A stretch of DNA of 64,000 nucleotides from Tetrapyrgos nigripes. Lineage: Eukaryota > Basidiomycota > Agaricomycetes > Agaricales > Campanellaceae. The DNA lies in the NCBI GenBank assembly GCA_013368315.1, contig JAACJM010000119.1, forward strand, positions 62,001-126,000. Reading direction: 5' to 3'. The notes under the pieces are model-generated. The model was not told the DNA's origin, ran no database searches, and saw only the letters and a program-made list of their open reading frames with translations. Every line of letters starts with the position of its first letter. The stretch's first letter is position 1. Below are positions 1 to 12,674 of the stretch, in pieces. The position numbers were made by a program, and so were the translations under genes.

Positions 1-1804
1 GGGGGCAGCACCATAGATTTTCCCCCATTGTTCTTCTAAGCTCAGAGGATCAGTGTGTAGGATTTCATCAAGTAGGCGGTCAAGGTGAGTGATCAAAGGG
101 GTATGGAACTGCAGCCGACTGTGTCAGGGTAGAGGAGAGTGACTATTTGAAGACCCTCCAGGTACAATCAGTATAAAGTTAAAAAGGAGTGGTCAGACCA
201 CTCAGTACATGGAGATACAGACAAATCTGAGATAAAAGGAGGGCAGTCATGAGACATCAAGCAGTAGTCAATAACAGAACAATGATACATGGTTTCGCTG
301 TTGGTATCAGTCCCAGCATTGTGGTGTTCAGTGAACTCAAAATGGTCACTGGGGATTCCCTTGGAACCATTAAGTATGACCATGTCACAGGAAGCCAAGA
401 ACTCAAGAAGACGTTTGCCATGAGTATCAGGTGGCTTTGAGTCGAGGGAGATGTGGAGAGGATGACTGTCAGATACCCTAGCAAGACCAGTTCTCGCATT
501 GAGATCACCCATGAATATTAGAGGGTAACCTTGTTCATTTGGCGAGTTTAATTTTACTGCAGAGAAATTCAAAGGGCTCTGTCACTGTCTAGTCATGCCA
601 GTCAAGGCAAGAGTGTTGGGGCAAAACATAGGAATTCATTATTAAAGTACCATTGACTTCAACAGTGAGAATATCAGGATGCATGCATTGAGGGAAGAAC
701 AGACTAAAGTCGCAACACCACCCCAGGGAAAAGTGAGGTCAGAGCAGACACAGCTTCTGGTGTACACAACAAATCCTTCAGGGATGGGAATGTTCTCATG
801 GCCATAGCAATGTGTTTCTTGGATCAAGAAGATATCAATATTCTTGAGAAATTCAGAGTTGCTGTCAAATGTCCCATTAAGGTTCCAGCTTCATATGGTC
901 AAGGTAGATGGATTGTTTTCATTGATGTGAGCAGTAAACATAGAAGATGGCGCAGTAGAAATACAAGAAGGCAGCGAGCTATTACTAGTTGTACAATCAC
1001 TATCAGAGGATGATGAAACAGAGTCAGGAAGCTGTGGAGTTGAGGTAATGGAGGTAAAATCACAAAGGCTATTACAAGCAGGATCAGAGGTGCTACTACA
1101 GACACAGTGAAAGCTGTGCAGGAGTAGGGGAGGATTGGACCTGAGGAACAGGAGAATGGGATTGAGGGTGACTATCCAATCCTTCTTTAACAGAAGTATT
1201 GTTCTCATTCCCATCTGTACGCTTCTTATTGTTTCTGTTCCCAACCATAGGTTTCTTTCCTTTTCTCGATTCCTTTCCATTTCCATCAGCAGGAGTAGAT
1301 GCAGTGGCAGTGGTGTCAGATGACGAGGCTGCATTAGCGAGTTTGTTGAAAGTTTTTGTGGATTGGCCAACCATGGGACGTGCAGGGGTGGGAGTTGGCT
1401 TTCCAGGACGAAGGAGGGAACAGAGTGGGGCTGGGACAGGCTTTTTGGCAGTACAATTACCCGAATCACATGGAATGACATGATGACTCCCTAGAGCATC
1501 AATGGAAGCTGTCTCAGTGCATTTTCAGGACATATGGGTGAGATGCTGAGCTGCTAACAGTGCTCGCAGCAGACTTCATGATGTCTGTGAAGGAGGGACA
1601 TGTAGAGGGAGAGCTGTTGTCATCCACTGGTTTAGTAGGGGCAGGAGATGCTCGAGAAGTAATACCAGGAGACCTGAGACTGACACCATCATCATAGAAG
1701 GAGGAGGCGTTGACCATCTCAACATCCTGCAGCAAGGAGGAGTTGGCATGGACAGAGGGAGAGGAAGGGGACGAGTTAGCAGGGTTCAAGAGGTCTGCAT
1801 CCAT
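1..1804 (-). pseudogene. Degenerate LINE-like retroelement: gag-like ORF plus endonuclease (EEP) domain
   Basis: Read on the minus strand. A Ser/Pro-rich N-terminal protein starts at 1804 (MDADLLNP...), followed by a low-complexity, Lys/Asn/Thr-rich stretch around 1096-1374. From about 893 to 168 come fragments of an endonuclease/exonuclease/phosphatase fold: SWNLNG, IQETH, PWGGVATL, then GDLNAR near 500, and the late VIDY and WSDH motifs near 190-270. This is the order found in non-LTR retrotransposon apurinic endonucleases, which nick the target DNA to prime reverse transcription. The reading frame is broken: a TGA at 891-893 sits just before SWNLNG, another stop at 642 interrupts the domain, and the frame then shifts. 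No reverse transcriptase is visible before the window edge. It could also be a domesticated or solo EEP gene, but the breaks argue for a dead element. Confidence 0.7.
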
Positions 1805-3768
1805 AGAAATGTAGCAAGGGCAGCATCAGTGACTAGACGAGTGGCACCAGTAGCATGGGCAGGGCCGTAAAAAGTGGAAGGAATAAGTACTTATATTCCA
1901 GTTGGGTATCCAGAAAAGTGCAGGTGCAAGGTGTGGGTGCAGGTGGTGCAAGTGCAGGAGCTGGCTGTGTTTATACTCATTTTCCTGAATGTTTACACTT
2001 CATTTTAGGTAGATTTGTTGAGATTTGGATTTAGATATAAAGATGAGTGTCTGTCTGTACTCAGTGGAAAAGATTTCATTTCGCAACACTTAGATAGAGA
2101 AAATGAGAATGGAAATTCAGACAAGTATATGACTCCAAGTTGAACATCTGTGGCCCACTTCTGTATCTAGCAAGGAATAAAGAGATTTTCTGGCATATAA
2201 TACCAGGTATATAACTAAGTATCATACAGCTGGACCATGAAGAAATTGAATTGAAAAGAGCAAGTTGATTGCGATGTGTTAACGTGTCAACCCCCACTCA
2301 CAATGCAAGTCCAACACACTCCAATGTAAGTCTCTTCCAAGATTTCTTGGTTACATTGTGGCCATTCCTCTCTAATATATGTACACATATTTCTTTCTGA
2401 TATCTATTATTGTACCACCTGCACCTGCACCTCACCTCTACCACACTCATACTACACTCGGACCTCACCTGTACCCACCCACACCTCTCCAGTACCTCTC
2501 CTGTACCTAACCCGCACCTGTACCTCTTTTGCCTTCACTGCAGTGCTTCATTTCAATTGTGGCAACTGATTCCTATACTTGACTTGCATTTTTTTAACAG
2601 TTTACAGCTCAGGATCCCTGAATCCAAGTGTGAATATAGAGGTCTATAAACCTACTAACCAACTTATACATGGCCAGAATCCACTCTGAAACAATGAAAA
2701 AGTGAAAATAAAGGACTTCCCCAATTCTGACTGAAGGGAGGAGAGGGATGGGGTCCAAGATTAATTCAGCATCCTCTATCCCTTCACCGCTTTCCCACCA
2801 TGTCTATTCTTGCATTACTTTGTCTGAAGCAGTGGCAAGCAGCTAGTTCAGGAGTTGTGCAACATACAATTGTTTTTGCCTCAGCAGGGAGGGAAGAATA
2901 GGCAACGAAAAGCAGAGGGGGTGCATGATATTGCAGGGTACATTTTTGATAGGCTCAGGAGTGTTACTACTCTGGACAACTTCGTTGACAGAGACATGGT
3001 TTGTGAGTTTTACCAAAGACATTTCTGATGGGGTCTGGTCTACATGTTTCCTTTTTTGCGCTCACTTTCTAATAAAACCTGACTTGGAATTGTTTCCTTG
3101 CTCAACTTCTTTCCAATACTCTACCTTTCCTACCTTGGCTGTATTCATTTCTGTACCATAGGAGCCTTGTCTGTTTCATTCTCTTTTCTCCTCGTTTGTA
3201 AACTAGCTGTACTGGTACCATCACTGTACCATCTCTCTCCCACCTTCTCAAATATGTGCTGTCTGTACCTTGTCTTCTCTATGCTAAATAATGCTGCTTC
3301 TGTTCCCTTTAACAACTACGTTCCAATCTTCAGAATCGGGGGTGACATGCTCACGTCGTTAAGCATGCTACAAATTGGATCAACACAGCCACTGCCTGTA
3401 CCTCTGTATGCACCTGCACCATGAACCAGGGGTACCTGCACTTTTCTGGGTGCTAGATGACAATGGGATGCAAGGACAATCAGATACACAGAAACATCCA
3501 GGACAATGTACTCAATCCTACAGAAATAGGGGCTACAGCAAACAAGTAATTGAAATTTATGAGCTTCCAAGCTCATCATCAAAATATGAAAACCAACATG
3601 TTAAAAGTGTAGGGGCATAGGGGTGTAAAAGCCTATTCAAGAGTTGCTGGAAGGCTGTACACCAGAGGGATGAGGCAATAGAACTATTAGCTGAGTGCTT
3701 AGTGCTGAATAATCAGTTCAGAATTATATCACCAGCTATTATTAGAGTTCAGCAACAGTTAATGGGAA
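1805..3768. other. Intergenic stretch, no gene recognised
   Basis: No open frame here has recognisable motifs or convincing splice structure. CACCTGCAC-type low-complexity tracts occur at about 1917-1967 (as GGTGCAG on the plus strand), 2413-2531 and 3393-3443, so the first lies in inverted orientation to the others. They may mark the ends of an old inserted element, but I could not define borders. Confidence 0.5.
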
Positions 3769-6700
3769 CTACCTTATAAGGCAGCCATGCTTATAAGCGA
3801 GAAATAAAAGTCCCAACATAAAATGTGTAAGTAATCCGGAAAGAAAATAATAATGAAGAAGAAAATGTGTAAGAAAAAAGAAACTTATAAGATGTAGACA
3901 GAATAAATATAGAGAGAAGATGGGAGTTGTACAGAGCTTAGCCAGAGAGAGCAGGGCATCCAGGATGAAAGAAATTAATAAAATCTTCAGTGTGGAGGTC
4001 GTGACTTCATTAGTATGTGATTGTGGCTTATCCACGTGTATAGGGGTTGTCCTGGCTGGACACATCCTCATGCAATACTGAAATTGGTATTACATGGTCA
4101 TGAACTGACATGGTATGAAAAAGAGTGCACAGAAAGAAGAATCAGGATACGGTGAAAACGCAAGACATGAAACACGTTGACATTGTAAGTACTTACAGTT
4201 GTTCCCATGGAATTTTTTTTCATGACAATGTAATGTGTAGTGTGTACACTCCCCTTTTATGGGAGTTGTTACTGGCTCAGCAGTGCAACATCGTCTGCAT
4301 GGCTGGGCTTCTCTTTGAGCATATGATATAACAAATGAAAACATCTCATTATAATATGAGTATAAGAGAAGTATATGATGTCTTGGGAGTGTCAATAAAA
4401 GATCTGCAAGAGACTCCAAAAGAGAGTGTAGATAGAAAATGGCAGCAAGCCATTTGCAAGTGCATTCTGCAGGTTGTGAGTAATTCTTCTTGGCTTGCAA
4501 AATGGATCCACAGAGCAAGCGAGAGGCCTATCCCAAGTATCATGTCATATGAGAGTCCATCTCTTAGGCTTCTGAGTAAGGGTGGTGGTGTCACAATCTC
4601 CTCCATATCTAGTCATTTATCTCTAACTTATAGTCGATCGTTACTTGTTTCTTTCAAGTTCTTACTTGTAGTAGCTTTTCATTAGTTTTATCTTCGATTG
4701 TAGCTACAAGTACTTATATATCTTTGTATCTTGGTATTCAGTAGTTGAATCAACTCATATTTCTCTTGCAATCACTTGTTCTTTCCTTCTTAGTCAATCT
4801 TCCATTAAGGGTAGCCCGAACCCTGACAGGTGGGCAGACAGACCTGAGAAACAGGTCTGAGTGATTATGCTGTTAGGCAATGAGAGAAACATTTCAGTAA
4901 AGCGACCAGTGAAAGAAAAGCTCATGATGCACCTGCAGTCTGCAGAAAGTCTTCTCCCAATCTTCTCCTGTCAAGGTGTAGTACTTCATTTCCTTATATC
5001 ATTTTGGCATGTCCATGACAAAAGCGTTGAGGACCAGCACCGTAGCAAGTGAGTGTTGAGTGAGTGGTGGGTCAAGAGTATGGTTACTATAAAAGGGAAA
5101 TGTACATTCTACACATTACTTTGTCACGACAAAAAATTCCGTGGCATTTCTCATTATATATGGGAATGACTGTAACTGGAATACAGATGTGTATCAGTAT
5201 GTACATACATACTGCATACATATGTTGGTAGGAAGTAGTAGGAATGTAAGAAAATGATATGTAGAGAAGTAAAGAAACAATACATATGTAGAGACAGAGG
5301 AAGACAGAGATACAGATGACAGGTAAGACTAGCAGACTCGAGTAATGTAGAGAGATTCTCTAAAGAGGCATCAAGGAAAGACATAAGTATAGAGATGCAA
5401 ACAGTAAATGTACGCAAATGTAGGTAGAAGATGGAAAATGAGAGAAAAAGTATCGACGCACAATGTGAGGGAGTAAACAACTTCAAGACAGGTGTAAGCA
5501 AACAAAAAACAAAAAACAAACCAAGAAACTCAAACCAAACCAACATTGAAACCACAAGCCCAACAACAGAATTATGAAACGTGAAAAATAAAGCAGAGAA
5601 ACAGACTGACACAAGACGAAAGACGAGAGACTAGGATGGGGAAAATGACAGGAACAACAAATACAGCGAAAGGTTAAAAGCAAGACGACAGATGACAGAC
5701 GACAGACAGAGAGAGGATTCATACTCTATACGTCCTAGTATCTGACCCCAATTCGCATAGGTCTCTACTCTCTAGTTGTGTATTGTGTACCCACCTTCTC
5801 CCCCACTCCCACCCTCCCCATAGAATACCCCTCCATGGTAGGATCCCTCAAATCCAACGAAACCAAAACCAGTGCTCAGGCTTTGGAGGTTTTGTGTATG
5901 AAGGTAGTGGTGGGGACCGAAGCGGAAGTGGAGGTTGGCGTTGACACAGTTAGCAGAACATTTGAGGATGATTCAAGGAAGGGGTGCCATATGAAGTATA
6001 CGGGGAGTATGGAGTACAAGGTGGCATTGGCGTCTGTGTCTGTCGTTGCTGCATATGTTGATGTAAACATTGCTGAACCAGGGGTAGGTGTGAACCCAGT
6101 AGAGCTGGACATAAAAGGAAGGTGTTGTTGGTGTCTCTGTATTTGTATGCAGCTTCAACAAAGCCATAGCCCCAGCTGCAGTAGCACCCTCTTCTCCACC
6201 TCGATACCTCTCGATATCCTTTCCCCTTCCCATTCTTGTTCTCATTCCATCTCTGCTTTCATTATTCCCATCCTCATCCCCACCTGTGTCTAGTTTGAGC
6301 CATGAGAGTACACCAACTGTGTATGCGCTGAAACAAACTGAGAACACCCAGAGGTAGCTGAAGCCATAGTTGGTGTTGGCATTTGAGTGTCCACCTGGAA
6401 CATGTCCCTATGTCGATACCGCTCAATATCCTCTCGTAGCCTTCGTTCCCTTTCCCTCACCCTTCCCACCTGCACCTACACCTGCACCTGCTTATATGCC
6501 TGAGCTTGACCATGAGAGTGTAATTCTGAGTGTGTATATGCTGACTGAGGATAAGGATATGAGTGTATACCCAAATGCGTAAAATCGGACATATTCACCT
6601 CATTGGGCACTTCTGTCTGCAGTATCTGTGCTCGTACACACCCCAACCAATCCCCACCAACCCCGTAACTGGTACTACCCTCCTCCTCAGTCATCCCATC

Positions 6701-8800
6701 CCACCCTATCCCCACCCATAGACAAGGGTACAAGGTGTATCACACCTCCTCACAGCATATAACCCCCTCCTCCCCAAGCCCCGACGTCCCTCAAGGTACT
6801 AGAGCTGCTGAGACAACTGCAGCTGAGGTGTCTAGACTCCTTCAGCTGCCCACACTGCATTTCCAACAACGGACTCACTCCTCAGTTTTGATCTGGGTAT
6901 GGATTCGAAGAGGGGTTCATGGATACCTTGTATTCCTGTTGTTTTGTATGGGTTTGGATTCGACACGTTAGCGGTGTACAGATTTCCATGGTTTTAGGAA
7001 GAGTTGCAATAGGGGTTGGAGGGGAAGTGGGGGTATGAAGACACTGAGAGTGTTGAAGAGTGAGTATCGAGAAGATGGCTGTGGTGGTATGACACCTTTC
7101 GTACAGAAAGACGATGGAGGTGGCCTCCAGCTTGCCCTGATGACAGTGTCAAAGACGAGTATGACAGATTAGGGGTGGATAAGGTCGTAGAAGAAGGGTT
7201 AGGCAATGACCCATCATATAGAGAGTAGATAGAGTTGGTATGTGAGTTGCGAGTCACAGAGCGAGATGGCAACATGGGGAGATGGACTCAGACTCTACTC
7301 GTTGGACAATTGAAACACTGCTTGGTGAGTAAGCCTTGTGTAGAGCCAGTCTGGACCTCAGAGCTGGAAGCAGTGGCAGCAGTGGGAGATGTCTTGGTAA
7401 TACTGCTTAGGAAGAGTAAGAGTTGAAGGAGAGGAAGTAAGAGGAAGAGGCTGATCAATAAAGGAGAGCCTCTTTTGTTTGTGTCCCCATCTCTATATCT
7501 CTCTTCACCAATTGGCATAGGAGGGAATGGACTCGAGATGAGGAACGGGCCCTCCCCCCATACCAGAACCTGTACCCAACCCCATACCAAACCTATATTT
7601 GTACCTGAAACCAAACAAACTTCCTCATATTCCCCAACACCATATCCTTCGTCGACTTCCGATCCAAAAAGACCCAAACTCCATTCTCCAACCTCGTTGC
7701 TATACGCAGGTTTTCGCCTGGTGTATAGACAAATTGGTCAGTGGCCTTAGCTGTCTATGGCACTGAGTGTTTGGATGTCTGCTCCTTCCTGGAGATAGTC
7801 GTCGAGCTGCAACCTATGGTTCCCGTCCAGTAAAGAGGTAGGTGTAAGCAAGTGACTCTCCTCTGCCTTCAACAATAGGTGAAGGTTTTTGAACAAAGGA
7901 GGTTAGTGCAGGAGGGAATGGCTTGAGATGGAGAGGGGGTTTCGAGTCTGAGCAATGGGAGGAGGGGGAGTGTCAGCACGTGGGTGTCTGTTGGGAAAGA
8001 TGCAGTTGGGAATAGAGGAAGAAGTAGACCCATTAACAGTGAGTCCTTCCTTGCTCTCAGCACCAGTTTCAGAGAGGGCGAGACTCGGCATCCAGAAGGC
8101 AACGTCAATGCATGCAATGCCATCATGCTCAACCTGGCAAAGAGTGAAGGTTTTGACCTTTGACTCATGGAGATTAGTGGGGAAAGACAAAGCTGAATAA
8201 AGGAGCTTTGACAACAAGTTGAGAAGATTCGTGGAGGATGTTGAGGTGCAGAGGAGGGCTCAGATTGAGGTGGATATGGAACGGAGGAAGGAGTGCGGTT
8301 TCACATATGAGGAATGGGGGGAAGGGGGGTTGTGGTGCATGGATGTATGTTGGTGGTGGGAGAGATAGGATGTTGGGTATAGTTTGGGGGAGCATTTACA
8401 ATGTCATAGTTGAGCTGATAGGATAACTGGTTAATAAACGTTGACAGAAAGATAAAACCAAGAAAAGAAAAGTCATTCAAAGCCCATTCATCAAAGCTCC
8501 AGGTAGATGGAGGGGGAAAGAAAGAGTAACCAAGCTAGAGAAAGAAAAAGGAAGAATATAAAGGACTGGTATACGCACCAGTGCTTCTTCCTTCAATCCA
8601 CTGGCTGAAAATGAAACCCATGATATACGAGACCTGACTTGAAGTGGCTTTGGGAAGATGCGACAAGGAGTTGACAAGGAGGCGACGAAGAAAAACGCGT
8701 TTGGATGAGCACGTGGAGTCACGTCATGAACTGGGCCTAGACCCTCAATCAGTGAACCCATTGACGTTGTTTATTCTTCAAAGAGGTCTCCAACAGAACC
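3769..8800. repeat. Leftmost partial array unit (NLR upstream region, type I), no NLR
   Basis: This stretch matches the region upstream of NLR A (about 13870-17830) and of NLR D (about 54500-58460) over most of its length. It ends at the same landmark as the other units, a GGATGAGCACGTGGAGTCAC block at about 8703 (also near 17672, 33340, 48359 and 58344). Its left edge at about 3769 joins unrelated sequence, so the NLR that should lie to the left is absent. It contains a 977-bp insertion described separately. Frames are short and low in complexity on both strands, with coding-like fragments on the plus strand near 7140-7290 and 8160-8350; no intact gene can be built. Confidence 0.75.
4196..5172. 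mobile_element. Non-autonomous TA-inserting DNA transposon (mariner-like MITE), 977 bp
   Basis: Compared with the sister units near 14240 and 54880, which read straight through as GTAAGTACTTAACT, this unit has an insertion flanked by TA on both sides (4194-4195 and 5173-5174). The ends form a long imperfect inverted repeat: the left end starts CAGTTGTTCCCAT and the right end, reverse complemented, CAGTCATTCCCAT. Further shared blocks (GGAATTTTTT, GTAATGTGTAG, CCCTTTTAT) lie within about 85 bp of each end. A TA duplication with CAGT ends fits Tc1/mariner-type elements. No transposase is visible inside; short frames near 4335-4685 are not recognised. Confidence 0.8.
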
Positions 8801-10064
8801 TATAAACTGATCAAAAGCTCTTGAACATTCCTTGAACAGATGACAAATCACTGAGTCGACAATGGAAAATCACAACTGACAGTCGTAATAGTTTGTTCTT
8901 GAAGGTGTGTATTTCGTTTCTCTTACTGTTTCAGCTTCCACTGTTTCTAATGTTATCTCACTAAAGTACTAATTAATAGTCATCATGACTCACTGGCACT
9001 GATGGCAATACATACCAACATTTTCTGAGGATACTTCTTGGCAGATATCTGTAACAGTGGACCTTGCTTGCTATTGCTCTTATGGTCAAAATGCCTAGTC
9101 ATGAGCTAGAGGGACACACAATGTTCTACAGCTGATCAGATTAATCTCCAACGTGTCAAATGGTCAAAGTTCCTTATGGTAGCTCATCTTTGGAATTGAT
9201 AGATCCACATTCTTCTCCTCCTTCCCTTCCTCCCTTGCAGATTTTATTCTCTGACAGGTCATCTCTCTTCTAGCCTTTTCCACAACTTTTCTGTCACTGT
9301 TGCAGGATGGTATTGTTGTAGGAAAATGTGTGCAAGAAGACAATGATAGATTTCAGTGTTATCCTCAACTTACTTTCTGCACAGTGAGTTCAACCTCTAC
9401 TCTACAATCCACCCAATCCTCACCTTTAAGTTCAAACAAACGAAGATGTGGTATGGTATAGATGGCCAGTATTATGCACACTGTCACAGTTTGAATCTCT
9501 CTCAAACCCATTTTTATAAAGATCAAAAGATAATGTGCGTCAATACACTTGCTCTAGCTCACGCTGTCACTGAAATGAACTTCTGTCGCATCTTCTAGGT
9601 TGTACAAAGCCCAGACAGAACATTACAACTACAAAGCCATCTTTGGGACCGAAAGGAAGCCTCCAGATGGATACTAAAGTGGAAAAATCACATCTATTCT
9701 CTTTCACTTGGTCTACAAGAACTATTTTCGTATTGATAGTTTGATCTAAAGGGAGATGAAAAGAGTTGAAGGCAAAATGTCAGACATACTTTATGTGCAC
9801 AGTGCACCATGATGATTCCTGTAATTGTAATGAGCAAATCAAATCAGTATTCAGAATTTGGCTGTCTTTGCACTGATTCGTACTCTGCTGTGGTTGGTAA
9901 TTAGTATCAAAGTCTCTTATGATTCAGGATGAGAGAAGGATCACACAGAATTTCTGAGGAGTCATTGGATCAAATAATCATATATCAAAATTCAAAACAA
10001 CTTGTAAGTTAGTACTGGACCAGAATACAAAATTCATATGTCAGAGCAGAAAAGCTGAAATTCT
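8801..10064. repeat. 3' flank of NLR A (array unit part)
   Basis: About 1.25 kb downstream of the NLR A stop codon (the gene is on the minus strand). It aligns with the flanks at 25043-26091, 33500-34828, 48480-49867 and 58460-59828, but is the most diverged of the five. No gene seen. Confidence 0.7.
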
Positions 10065-12674
10065 TCATACAATTTGACAGCATCCACAATGTCCCTGGTG
10101 TTTCACTACAGAAGCCTCCTGAATTTTTTGAAGACTATGGATACATTGAGCAACTTGATTAAGCATCTGCATAGCTTCAAAATATTCTTTTGCCTTTTCT
10201 ACATTCAATCTGGCCTCATGGAAGCATTCTTGTTTATATCCAATTTCTCCAAGAGAGTGGAAACACTGAGCAACTCCCAGTCTGGATCCAATCTCCTCAA
10301 ACTGCTCCTTTGCTTGCTCCAGCATGACCTTTGCTTCCTCATATTGTCCCAGAATTTGTCTGATGTCTCCCAGGCTTTGCAAGCACTGAGCAGCTCCCAG
10401 CCTGTTTCCAATCTCCTCAAATTCCTCTTTGGCTTGCTGCAGCATGACCTTTGCTTCCTCACATCGACTCAGCATGTAGCTGATGTTTCCCAGGCTTTGC
10501 AAGCACTGAGCAGCCCCCAGCCTGGCTCCAATCTCATCAAATTGCTTTTTCACTTGCTCCAGCATGCCCTTTGCTTCCTCATATTGGCCCAGCATTTGGC
10601 TGATATTTCCCAGGCTTCGCAAGCACTGAGCAGATCCCAGCCTGTCTCCAATCTCCTCAAATTGCTCTTTGGCATGCTGCAGCATGACCTTTGCTTCCTC
10701 ATATTGGCCAAGCAATTGGCTGATGTCTCCTAGCCATCCCAAGCACTGAGCAACTCCTTTCATATTTCCAATCCTTTTATATATATCCATAGCCTGCTGT
10801 ATCTTGCACTGTGATTCTTTATAATCATTCTGATAATAAGAGATCCTTCCCAATCTTTTGTAGCGTTCGGCCTGAGTTTCTTCCATTGTATAGTTTATAG
10901 ATATGCTACTACTGCTGGTAATCACTTCCAGATCACCGGTCCCTTGATTTATCTGATACTGATGAAGCTTCTCCACATCATTGATTATTGCTATAGCCTT
11001 CTCATATTCTCCCATCAAGCACAACATCTCTGCTTGTAGAAACATCAGCTTAGTCTGATCACTCAAACTCATTTGTGACTGCCATCTCAAATATTTCTCA
11101 ACCAGTGGCACAAGACCTGGGAAGTACTGTGAATGATCACACAATTGGTTTAACACATTCATATGTGATGTTTCAAATGACTTCTCAATCTGAATATGGA
11201 GAATTTTAAAGATATTTGCAATATGCAGTCCAAGCTTGATATCTGCATCTATTTGATTTTCAAATAATGTGTCTATAAATGACTCATAGAATTCCCAAAT
11301 TTGCTTTTCATGATCCTCTGTTATTTCAGAGACCTTTAAGACATATTCAGCAATAGGTGTCAACATCTTTAGGGTCTCAGCATTAGCTTCATAAATCATG
11401 CATGACTTTTTCAAAGTGAGAACTTGCATGGTGGTATCAGGAAAGCTCCCCAACATTTTTGGCACATTTTCCAACCAGTCAGGGATCCCACTGGGTAAGA
11501 AAGCAACAAGCCTTAAAAGGTCCAGTCCTGTTGGGGATAACCTTTCCTTGATGATGTTCAGAGTCAACTCAATTGACATCTCAACACTTGTAAGCCTGTT
11601 ATCCTGCTCTCCAATTTTCTTGAGCACTGCAGTCTTTTGGATGTTCCACATCTCCATTAAGTTCTTCAAAGGCAGTTCTTTGGCATGCTGGGCAATGAGC
11701 ACAATAGCCAGAGGCATACCATCCATCTGAATGAGCAGCTTCTCCAACATAGGATCATCCTCTTTAATTGCATAGTTTCCATCTGAACTTAAAGAACAGA
11801 AAGCTTCCTTGGCAGGACCAAGTTCAAGAGGAGGCAAGCCTGATTGTCCTCGAAGCTTACACCATTTTATTTGTCCAGGGCCATCAGTACCTCTCATAGT
11901 TACAATTACTGAGGCTGACTTGAGGCTGCAAATTGTATTAATGAAGTTCTTGACTTTTGCCTGGTCCTTGCCATTCCATGGTGTTTCAAAATTATCCAGA
12001 ATCAACAGGATCTTCTGGCAGCCCTCAAAATAGTCAAGCAATAACTCGTAAGAGCCTTTTCCTTGGATTGGCTGAAGTCCAATTGCTTGCACCAATCCTT
12101 GAATAAGCTTTGTTGCATCTGGGAGAATTTCACAGGGGATGAAGTAGCCTCTCCCCGCAAATTTCTCCTTGATCACAGCATTTTCCATTATATGCAAAGC
12201 CACAGATGTTTTGCCTATTCCTCCAGTTCCGAGGATAGCTATATGGACCTGATTGGCCTCACACAGCAGTTTCACTGCTTCTTCCACAAGATGGGATCTG
12301 CCTGTGGTTTTTGAAGAAGCAAATCACTGCAAATTTGAAAAATCAGATCAAATTATACGACATCATAGAATTACACATACTCTGCAGTGAGTTCCTGGAA
12401 TGAGTATTCCATTAATCAGACATGAATCTTTTTGTCAGAAATATAATCTATAATTTACCTTTGGTCTGCTTTCTGGCAGATCTGAATAATTTGATTGAGT
12501 ATTATACTATTAATATCAGCTATTTGATTACTTACAGGTTCTGTATGTATAATGTGCATCTCGCCCAATAGTAGTGATAGTTGACCCCATAATGTTGAAG
12601 TCATGGGCTCCAGAAAGAATATTCGCCTGGTTTCCAGTACCAGTTTGATCAGGGCTATTATCAGTTTGTTCCAT
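10065..12674 (-). pseudogene. NLR A: NB-ARC/TPR receptor, frameshifted near its N-terminus
   Basis: Four exons on the minus strand: 12674-12536, 12481-12459 (23 nt), 12394-12381 (14 nt) and 12326-10065. The last exon reads openly from 12287 and encodes a P-loop (GTGGIGKTS), Walker B (ILLILDNFETPW), a VIVTMRG sensor, GMPLAI, a winged-helix-like segment, four 40-residue TPR units and a C-terminus ending CGCCQIV. NB-ARC ATPases with TPR repeats are fungal NOD-like receptors, thought to switch on ligand binding to the repeats and trigger immune or incompatibility cell death. Compared with copy D, 19 bp are missing at about 12303-12307, between the micro-exons and the P-loop. Translation from the normal start (MEQTD) therefore reaches a TGA about 20 codons later. 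The CAG formed at the junction could act as an alternative 3' splice site, but that is speculative. Probably inactive; a late start inside exon 4 would lack the N-terminal motif. Confidence 0.85.
10271..10750 (-). repeat. TPR-coding tandem repeat of NLR A, 4 x 120 bp
   Basis: Four in-phase 120-bp units encode 40-residue TPRs of the form xxCLxxLGxIxxxLxxYEEA. Flanking repeats on either side (...YKRIGNMKGV and YKQECFHEA) are more diverged and complete the superhelix. Confidence 0.92.

Noticed and set aside
1917..2531. Inverted CACCTGCAC tracts as ends of a transposon
   Set aside because: The tracts are low complexity with no clear end points or target duplication.
12285..12287. Start of NLR A at 12287 with a short N-terminus
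   Set aside because: The codon there is GTG, and the same position in the other copies is an internal Val. The real start is the ATG at 12674, with the frame lost by deletion.
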